Origin: CAYJII01 sp964370225
GTDB taxonomy: Bacteria; Bacillota; Clostridia; Oscillospirales; Ruminococcaceae
Assembly (NCBI GenBank): GCA_964370225.1
Contig: CAYJII010000040.1
Location: forward strand, 1 to 19,500
Length of the DNA: 19,500 bases
Direction: 5' to 3'
Shown here: positions 14,402 to 19,500 of the stretch, piece after piece
Position numbering within the stretch: position 1 is the stretch's first letter
How the letters are laid out: each line of letters opens with the position of its first letter
Translations under genes and position numbers: made by a program
The notes under the pieces: generated by a model
Seen by the model: the letters and a program-made list of their open reading frames with translations, nothing else
Told to the model about the DNA's origin: nothing
The model's database searches: none

Positions 14402-15910
14402 ATGTCAATCGAAAAATTACAGTATTTCACAAACAATGAGTTTTTCACATCAACAACTGAAAAATATACAGATGTTTTTAATCCTAGTACTGGTGAGGTT
14501 GCTGCACTTGCACCTTGTTGTACAGAAGACGAAATAGAAACAGTTATAGCTAATGCAAAAACTGCTTATGAAAGCTGGTCAAAAGTACCTGTTATGAAAC
14601 GCTCACAAATTCTATATAAAATTAGAGAGCTTATCGAAAGAGATATAGACGAGCTTGCATTACTAGTAGCTACAGAGCATGGTAAAGTGCTAGAAGAAGC
14701 TATGGGTGATGTTCTTAAAGCTAAAGAAGCAACTGAACTTGCATGCCAAGCTCCTTCACTAATGATGGGTGAATCGCTAATGAACGCTTCAAAAGGCTTC
14801 GATACAGTATTATACCGCGAACCAATCGGCGTTTTCGCTGGTGTAGTTCCATTCAACTTCCCTGCTATGATTCCAATGGGTTGGATGAGCCCACTTTGCA
14901 TCGCTTGTGGTAACACAATAATTTTAAAAGTGTCATCCTCTACTCCAAGAACTGCGCTACGTTTTGCTAAGCTTTATAAAGAAGCTGGCGTTCCAGATGG
15001 CGTATTTAATATTGTAACTTGCTCAAGAAATGAAGCAGAGTTATTCTTAACTCATCCTGATATCAAAGGTGTTTCTTTTGTTGGTTCTACTGCAGTAGGT
15101 AAACATATCTACTCTGTCGCTGCAGCTCACGGTAAAAGAGTACAAGCTTTATGTGAAGCTAAAAACCATGCATTAGTATTAAGCGATGCTGCTATTGAGC
15201 GTAGTGCTGCTGGTATAATCAACGCAGCATTTGGGTGCGCTGGTGAGCGTTGCATGGCTTTACCAGTTGTAGTAGCAGAAGAGTCAATTGCAGATGAACT
15301 AGTGGCAAAATTATGCGAACTAGCTAGCAAAATTAAAATAGGTCCTGCATACGATAAAGACTCTAGACTGGGCCCTGTAATAAATGGTGGACATAAAGCT
15401 AATGTATTAAAATGGATTGAAAAAGGCATTGAAGAAGGAGCTACATTAGTTCTTGACGGTAGAGAAACCGTAGTAGAAGGCTATGAAAATGGATTTTATC
15501 TTGCTCCTACAATCTTTGATAATGTTAAACCTGGTATGTCAATCGGCGATAAAGAGATTTTTGGTCCAGTAATTTGTGTGAAAAGGGTTAAAGATTTTGA
15601 AGAGGGTCTAAAAGTTATGAATGATAATCCATTTGCAAATGGTTCTGTTATTTACACTCAAAGTGGATATTTTGCAAGAGAATTCACTGAAAGAACACAT
15701 GGTGGAATGGTAGGCGTTAATGTTGGAATACCTGTGCCTGTGGGAATTTTCCCATTCTCAGGCCACAAAGATTCATTCTTTAGTGATTTACACTGCTTAG
15801 GTAAAGATGCATACCGTTTTTATACTGAAAGCAAAACAGTAACTTCCCACTGGTTCACAGAAACTGAAAAGAAAAGTACAGAAGTTTCTACTTGGGATGG
15901 TACTATATAA
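14402..15910 (+). CDS. iolA: Methylmalonate/malonate-semialdehyde dehydrogenase (acylating) IolA
   Basis: NAD- and CoA-dependent aldehyde dehydrogenase that converts malonate semialdehyde from the IolJ step to acetyl-CoA and CO2. The 502-residue protein (from ATG 14402) has the ALDH fold: the NFP motif in VVPFNFPAMIPMGW (about 148-161), the NAD-binding FVGSTAVGK (226-234) and the catalytic Cys284 in GCAGERCMAL. The KNHA at about 254-257 replaces the usual ELGGK Glu loop of hydrolytic ALDHs, as is characteristic of the CoA-acylating MMSDH group. GGAG lies six bases before ATG 14402. An in-frame ATG at 14390 overlaps that site and is less likely. It is the last gene of the operon and is followed by a strong hairpin. 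Confidence 0.94.
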   Translation: MSIEKLQYFTNNEFFTSTTEKYTDVFNPSTGEVAALAPCCTEDEIETVIANAKTAYESWSKVPVMKRSQILYKIRELIERDIDELALLVATEHGKVLEEAMGDVLKAKEATELACQAPSLMMGESLMNASKGFDTVLYREPIGVFAGVVPFNFPAMIPMGWMSPLCIACGNTIILKVSSSTPRTALRFAKLYKEAGVPDGVFNIVTCSRNEAELFLTHPDIKGVSFVGSTAVGKHIYSVAAAHGKRVQALCEAKNHALVLSDAAIERSAAGIINAAFGCAGERCMALPVVVAEESIADELVAKLCELASKIKIGPAYDKDSRLGPVINGGHKANVLKWIEKGIEEGATLVLDGRETVVEGYENGFYLAPTIFDNVKPGMSIGDKEIFGPVICVKRVKDFEEGLKVMNDNPFANGSVIYTQSGYFAREFTERTHGGMVGVNVGIPVPVGIFPFSGHKDSFFSDLHCLGKDAYRFYTESKTVTSHWFTETEKKSTEVSTWDGTI

Positions 15911-15942
15911 GCAATAATATTATTATCTTATAATTCCAAACA

Positions 15943-15981
15943 AAAGCCCCATATTAAAGGTTAACTTTAATATGGGGCTTT
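15943..15981. terminator. Terminator of the iol operon
   Basis: AAAGCCCCATATTAAAG (15943-15959) pairs perfectly with its complement at 15965-15981 over a 5-base loop. The GGGGC core makes it strong. The U-tract is short (TTTCCT), so it may also act as a 3'-stabilising hairpin. Confidence 0.85.
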
Positions 15982-16042
15982 CCTATCATTAAACCATGTC
16001 TAATTGCACAAACATATTGTATTTTTTTAGCAATTTTATCTA

Positions 16043-16071
16043 TTGATTATTAAACAGTAGTATTGTATACT
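16043..16071 (+). promoter_or_regulatory. Sigma-A type promoter of the HAAS-padR operon
   Basis: TTGATT (16043-16048), a 17-bp spacer and TATACT (16066-16071). The spacer and -10 box are covered by the half-sites described at 16052-16086. Confidence 0.7.
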
Positions 16072-16086
16072 GTTTATAGAACAGTA
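16052..16086 (+). promoter_or_regulatory. Candidate PadR operator: three alternating half-sites
   Basis: AAACAGTA (16052-16059) is inverted as TACTGTTT (16068-16075), and a third copy AACAGTA follows at 16080-16086. This gives two overlapping inverted repeats with spacers of 8 and 5 bases. They overlap the -10 box and transcription start, as expected for repression. PadR proteins usually bind short palindromes in their own promoter. The link to the padR gene at 17018 is inferred. Confidence 0.6.
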
Positions 16087-16118
16087 CATCTATTCGTCTT
16101 ATTTTAAGAGGTGATTTT

Positions 16119-17018
16119 ATGACAAAGGAAAAATTTATATCTTCACTAAAGAGGAAGCTTTTATTTCAAGTTAGCAAAAAAGAATCCGATGAAATTATAA
16201 AGCGGTACGAACAATACTTTAGTGAAAATGCACATTTGCCAGAAGAGGAATTAGTAGAAAAATGTGGTGATATTGAGCTGGTACTGGCAGAATCACTTAA
16301 TGGAAGGGCACCCAGTGCGCATATGTTCACCCGCATAATCATTTTATTTGCACTTTCCATCATCGGTGGTTATTTAGTATCTAGTTACGATTTATTGTCA
16401 ATTGTTATTGATAGCGTATATGATTTACCTTCGAAAATATTTAATCCCTTTTACTTTAATTTTAGTATTAATTACTACAGTATAGCCGAAACATTAAACT
16501 TACTAGCAATTTTTGCATATATGGTAACATTAATTGCTCTAGCTGGAAAGAGTGTAACAATGGACAAAGTTAAAATTAACCAAAAGATATCGCTATTATA
16601 TCTTGTGAATGTCGTTGTAATCGCGATAATAATTATGGCATTATATTTTATTTTTGACCTTTTTCTTTTTAAGCAAATAGTATTCATTCAAAATTTTGCT
16701 TATATATACTTAAATATTTGTATTTCTATTTCATTAATATTTTCAGTTTTTGCATCATTTTGTCTTATAAAGTCACTGACTTATGGCAAGCTTGGGTTTT
16801 ATGCTTTTCTTATTAATTCTTCTGTCCCATTGATAATTAGAGGTATTATTTACTATCTAAAACATATGGATTTGGTGACTACTGAAGCAGATTTTTATTA
16901 CAATATGAGATATAACATTATATATCATGTTATCGTCTGGATAATTTTCGCGATAATTTTAACCATTGCAGTAACTATTATTTCAAAAATTAAAGGAAAA
17001 GTTGAGGTGTCACAATAA
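16119..17018 (+). CDS. HAAS/DUF1700-like domain membrane protein
   Basis: A 299-residue protein. The first 60 residues form a helical cytosolic domain of the HAAS/DUF1700 type: K-x-x-F-[IL]-x-x-L near the start, then E-x-x-E-I-I-x-x-Y-E-x-Y-F at about 22-34 and a CGDIELVLAES helix at 49-59. About six hydrophobic segments follow (70-92, 122-143, 157-183, 190-218, 227-246, 268-290). HAAS domains often accompany PadR regulators and are thought to relay signals between membrane and regulator. The membrane part matches no family I recognise. GAGGTGA precedes the ATG. The stop codon TAA shares its last base with the padR ATG, so the two are translationally coupled. Confidence 0.78.
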   Translation: MTKEKFISSLKRKLLFQVSKKESDEIIKRYEQYFSENAHLPEEELVEKCGDIELVLAESLNGRAPSAHMFTRIIILFALSIIGGYLVSSYDLLSIVIDSVYDLPSKIFNPFYFNFSINYYSIAETLNLLAIFAYMVTLIALAGKSVTMDKVKINQKISLLYLVNVVVIAIIIMALYFIFDLFLFKQIVFIQNFAYIYLNICISISLIFSVFASFCLIKSLTYGKLGFYAFLINSSVPLIIRGIIYYLKHMDLVTTEADFYYNMRYNIIYHVIVWIIFAIILTIAVTIISKIKGKVEVSQ

Positions 17019-17329
17019 TGTTACCACAACTCAAAAGAGGTGTTCTTGAATTTTGTGTGCTCAGCATAATAAATGAATCGGAATGTTATGGATATGAGAT
17101 AATGAAAAAAATCACAACAGTTTTTAGTGACACTACAGAGCAAACAGTATATACCATACTCAGGCGACTGCTCAGCGAACAATGTGTCGAGTGCTTCTCA
17201 AAAGACTTGACAGAAGGTCCTCCTAGAAAATACTATAGATTTACCGAAAAAGGAAAGAGATATCTGTCGCAATGTGAAAAAGACTGGGAAAAAGTGAAAG
17301 ACGCTGTACATTTAATCACAAATAAATAA
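17018..17329 (+). CDS. PadR family transcriptional regulator
   Basis: A 103-residue single-domain winged helix-turn-helix protein of the short PadR (PF03551) group. It has the characteristic opening MLPQLKRGVLEFCVLSII (1-18), CYGYEIMKKI (23-32), the recognition region TEQTVYTILRRLLSEQCVE (about 40-58) and the wing PPRKYYRFTEKGKRYL (68-83). It is likely a dimeric repressor that controls its own operon through the AACAGTA/TACTGTT sites upstream of the HAAS gene. Usually padR comes first and the HAAS gene second; here the order is reversed, with a one-base overlap. The effector is unknown. Confidence 0.9.
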   Translation: MLPQLKRGVLEFCVLSIINESECYGYEIMKKITTVFSDTTEQTVYTILRRLLSEQCVECFSKDLTEGPPRKYYRFTEKGKRYLSQCEKDWEKVKDAVHLITNK

Positions 17330-17371
17330 CGAAATTTCCTAACGCTACAAACGCTTTGCATATTATAATGA

Positions 17372-17533
17372 ACGCATAAAACCATAATAGCTGATAATTC
17401 TACTGCAGATTTAAACTTAGATGGTAAAATCAACTTTTCTGATATTTGTATTATGCGAAATTCCAAATATTTCGGAAAACTCCTCCTACAAACTCAACTA
17501 ACATTTACGTCGAATAAAAAAACAGCGATATAA
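17372..17533 (+). pseudogene. Possible remnant of a dockerin-type calcium-binding repeat
   Basis: This stop-to-stop frame of about 53 codons has no usable start or ribosome binding site. Its residues encoded at 17408-17443 read DLNLDGKINFSD, a perfect type-I dockerin / EF-hand-like loop (D-x-N-x-D-G-x-[IV]-N-x-x-D). The following residues I-C-I-M-R-N-S-K-Y-F-G-K resemble the F-helix that ends a dockerin repeat. Only one of the normal two repeats is present, and the frame runs on into the terminator at 17517. It may be the decayed 3' end of a secreted dockerin protein. Chance similarity in AT-rich spacer DNA is not excluded. Confidence 0.4.
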
Positions 17534-17547
17534 AATCGCTGTTTTTT
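17517..17547. terminator. Bidirectional terminator between padR side and lysR
   Basis: AAAAAACAGCGAT (17517-17529) pairs with ATCGCTGTTTTTT (17535-17547) over a 5-base loop, with T-runs on both strands. Its edge touches the lysR stop codon (17549-17547). It serves the convergent units. Confidence 0.9.
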
Positions 17548-18458
17548 TATTCTTTAATTTTAGAACTGTAATCCTTAGTATCGATATACTTAACAAACTC
17601 GGAAGCTGTATTAGAAAGTGGAATTTTCTTTGAATATACAATTCCAATTTGCCTTGCTTTTAATGCAGGAGAAAGCTTTAGTTCAAATAACTCCCCTGTT
17701 TTTAAATATTCTTCTGCAAATTCTTTTATTACACAGGATATCCCTAGTCCTATTTTAGAAAACTCGAGTAGTAAATCATGTGAACCCAGCTCAATTTCAG
17801 GATAAATTCTGATTGAATGCTTCATAAAATAATCGTCAATATATCGCCTTGTTGCAGAGATGCTCTCAAGTAATATCAGTGGTTCTTTTGATAAATCCAC
17901 AGGAGAAATCTTCTTGCCTTTTAAGTGGGTAAATTTTTCACTTGCCACAAAAACATCATGCACCTCTTTGCATTTGCTTACATACAGCCCCGAGATGTTT
18001 TTTGCAGGTAAGTTAACGAAAGCTATGTCTGCAAAGGAATTTTTGACAAGTGCAATGCTATCATCAGAAGTACGGTTGATTACCTTAATTTTTACATTTG
18101 GGAACTTAAGGTTAAACTTCATTAGATATGGCAGTAGATAATGCTTAGAAATTGTATCTGGCACGGCTATTGTAACTTCACCCTGCTCAAGTTGTAATAA
18201 TTTTCCAAGCTTATCCTCCCCCGTTTCAAGCATATTAAGCGCTGAGTTTACATACTCAAACATATGTTTGCCCTCAACTGTTAAAACAACACCTTTTGCA
18301 GTACGGAAGAATAATGTTACACCAAGCGATTTTTCTAAAGCATTAATTGTTTGGCTTACAGCTGGTTGAGTTATAAAAAGTGCATTAGCTGCAGCTGAGA
18401 ACGATAGTCTATTTGCTACTTCTCTAAAAACTTTGTAATATTCTAAATTTGTATCCAT
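17547..18458 (-). CDS. LysR family transcriptional regulator
   Basis: A 303-residue LysR-type regulator of usual length. The N-terminal winged helix-turn-helix (about 1-62) has the family pattern YYKVFREVANRLSFSAAA, then TQPAVSQTINALEKSLGVTL (30-49) and FFRTAKGVVLTVEG. The effector domain of periplasmic-binding-protein type is about 90-295 and opens with VTIAVPDTISKHYLLPYL. AAGGTG precedes the ATG by six bases. It is divergent from a CofE-like ligase gene, with overlapping promoters and a T-N11-A palindrome between them, the usual arrangement when the regulator represses itself and activates its neighbour. The co-inducer is unknown. Confidence 0.93.
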   Translation of the reverse strand: MDTNLEYYKVFREVANRLSFSAAANALFITQPAVSQTINALEKSLGVTLFFRTAKGVVLTVEGKHMFEYVNSALNMLETGEDKLGKLLQLEQGEVTIAVPDTISKHYLLPYLMKFNLKFPNVKIKVINRTSDDSIALVKNSFADIAFVNLPAKNISGLYVSKCKEVHDVFVASEKFTHLKGKKISPVDLSKEPLILLESISATRRYIDDYFMKHSIRIYPEIELGSHDLLLEFSKIGLGISCVIKEFAEEYLKTGELFELKLSPALKARQIGIVYSKKIPLSNTASEFVKYIDTKDYSSKIKE

Positions 18459-18491
18459 AAGAACACCTTATACCTTTGATAAAAAATAATA

Positions 18492-18512
18492 ATTTTACTT
18501 ATGTCGTAAAAT
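18492..18512. promoter_or_regulatory. LysR-type binding box (T-N11-A palindrome)
   Basis: ATTTTAC (18492-18498) and GTAAAAT (18506-18512) form a perfect 7-bp inverted repeat with a 7-base spacer, containing T18496-N11-A18508. It covers the -35 box of the CofE-side promoter and the predicted start of the lysR transcript. Confidence 0.65.
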
Positions 18513-18522
18513 ATTATATACT
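18494..18522 (+). promoter_or_regulatory. Promoter of the CofE-like gene
   Basis: TTTACT (18494-18499), a 17-bp spacer and TATACT (18517-18522). The weak -35 box lies inside the LysR-type box, consistent with an activated promoter. Confidence 0.6.
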
Positions 18523-18541
18523 ATTAATGATAAACTTTCAA
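18513..18541 (-). promoter_or_regulatory. Promoter of lysR
   Basis: On the minus strand: TTGAAA (18541-18536), a 17-bp spacer and a perfect TATAAT (18518-18513). Its -10 box shares two bases with the -10 box of the opposing promoter, so both cannot be occupied at once. Confidence 0.65.
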
Positions 18542-18578
18542 GTTAAAAATTATTAATTAGTTAGGATGGTATGATATT

Positions 18579-19500
18579 ATGTCAAGATTAATCGGAACTG
18601 TTACTAGAGGTGTACGTGCACCAATCATTAGACAAGGCGATAATATTAAAGATATCGTTGTAAATAGTGTATTAGATGCAGCTAATTCAGAAAACTTTAG
18701 CCTTAACGACAAAGACGTTATTGGAATAACTGAAGCAATTGTTGCAAGAGCTCAAGGCAACTACGCTACTACTGATGATATAGCTGCTGATGTAAAAGCA
18801 AAATTCGCTGCTGATCACATCGGCGTTATCTTCCCAATATTGAGCAGAAATAGATTTTCTATTTGCTTAAAAGGTATCGCAAAAGGCGCTAAAAAAGTCA
18901 CACTAATGTTAAGCTACCCATCTGATGAAGTTGGAAATCACTTAGTTGATTTGGATACTTTAGATGAAAAAGGCGTTAACCCTTGGACTGACATTCTTGA
19001 TGAGAAAAAATACAGAGACTTATTTGGTTATAAAAAGCATACGTTTACTGGTGTCGACTATGTTGAGTACTACACTGAGCTTATCCGTGGAGAAGGCGCA
19101 GAAGTAGAAGTAATTTTCGCAAATGATGCTAGAGCTATCCTAGATTACACTAAAAACGTTTTATGTTGTGATATCCACACTAGAGAAAGAAGCAAGCGTT
19201 TGCTTAAAGCTGCTGGAGCTCAAACTGTACTTGGTATGGATGATATATTAAAAGAAAGCGTTAATGGCAGTGGTTGCAACCCAGATTACGGACTACTAGG
19301 ATCAAATAAAGCTACTGAAACTACAGTTAAGTTATTCCCTACTGATTGCGAAGCACTTGCTAAAAACATCCAAAGCGATTTACTAGCTAAAACTGGCAAA
19401 AACATTGAAGTTTTAGTATATGGTGATGGCGCATTCAAAGACCCAATCGGAAAAATTTGGGAACTAGCTGATCCAGTTGTTTCACCTGGCCATACAGATG
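18579..19500 (+). CDS. Coenzyme F420-0:L-glutamate ligase (CofE)-like protein, 3' end outside window
   Basis: The open frame runs from the ATG at 18579 (AGGATGG at 18563-18569) to the window edge, showing about 307 residues without a stop. It opens MSRLIGTVTRGVRAPIIRQG and contains DKDVIGITEAIVARAQGNYA (about 45-64), VIFPILSRNRFSICLKGIAK (about 83-102) and VYGDGAFKDPIGKIWELADP (about 282-301), which I recognise as the F420-0:gamma-glutamyl ligase family as found in Clostridia. Archaeal and actinobacterial CofE adds glutamates to F420. No other F420 gene is visible here and Clostridia generally lack F420, so the real substrate is probably different; gamma-glutamyl transfer is inference from the family. 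It is likely controlled by the divergent LysR protein. Confidence 0.82.
   Translation, partial: MSRLIGTVTRGVRAPIIRQGDNIKDIVVNSVLDAANSENFSLNDKDVIGITEAIVARAQGNYATTDDIAADVKAKFAADHIGVIFPILSRNRFSICLKGIAKGAKKVTLMLSYPSDEVGNHLVDLDTLDEKGVNPWTDILDEKKYRDLFGYKKHTFTGVDYVEYYTELIRGEGAEVEVIFANDARAILDYTKNVLCCDIHTRERSKRLLKAAGAQTVLGMDDILKESVNGSGCNPDYGLLGSNKATETTVKLFPTDCEALAKNIQSDLLAKTGKNIEVLVYGDGAFKDPIGKIWELADPVVSPGHTD

Noticed and set aside
17345..17362. CcpA cre-like site around CAAACGCTTTG
   Set aside because: It misses key cre positions (the conserved TG and the C/A at the far end) and lies downstream of padR, not at a promoter.

Overview
This window is about 19.5 kb of AT-rich, gene-dense DNA with strong AGGAGG-type ribosome binding sites, TTG starts at several genes, 17-bp-spaced TTGACA/TATAAT promoters and short A/T-flanked bidirectional terminators. 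With the gene content (MetA, MiaB followed by a YlbF/YmcA protein, a DeoR-regulated iol operon, a PadR/HAAS pair, a possible dockerin remnant), this points to an anaerobic low-GC Firmicute of class Clostridia. No phage genes, transposases, CRISPR arrays, rRNA or tRNA genes were seen.

Left part (1-5320, all + strand). A hairpin probably ends an upstream unit. It is followed by a small Asn/Ser-rich hydrophilic protein of 60 aa. Next is metA-miaB-ylbF/ymcA-like: homoserine O-acyltransferase (with the Glu that predicts acetyl-CoA use), the tRNA methylthiotransferase, and a YlbF-family protein with a five-Cys tail. Then come a TauE/SafE-type exporter, and a DUF3267 membrane zincin co-transcribed with a GNAT acetyltransferase. 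The promoters of metA, the exporter and the DUF3267 gene overlap or abut the preceding terminator.

Middle part (5350-15985): inositol catabolism. iolG (minus) is divergent from iolR-iolC-iolB-iolD-iolE-mgtC-iolA (plus). Together the enzymes take myo-inositol to scyllo-inosose (IolG), to the trione-derived diketone (IolE), to 5-deoxy-glucuronate (IolD), to 2-deoxy-5-keto-gluconate (IolB) and to its 6-phosphate (IolC). IolA handles malonate semialdehyde. The aldolase (IolJ) and an inositol transporter are not in the window. The iolG/iolR intergenic region carries three direct repeats spaced exactly 32 bp apart, a strong candidate for the IolR operator. An MgtC/SapB membrane protein is embedded between iolE and iolA. 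Downstream of iolG on the same strand lie a GC-rich structured intergenic element, a 148-aa protein of unknown function and a PHP-domain (CehA/McbA-type) metallohydrolase.

Right part (16043-19500). A six-TM HAAS/DUF1700-like protein and a PadR regulator form an overlapping pair behind a promoter covered by AACAGTA/TACTGTT half-sites. Behind it is a short non-initiated reading frame with a perfect dockerin-type calcium loop, probably a gene remnant. A LysR regulator (minus) is divergent from a CofE-like gamma-glutamyl ligase that runs off the window. Their two promoters physically overlap and enclose a T-N11-A palindrome.
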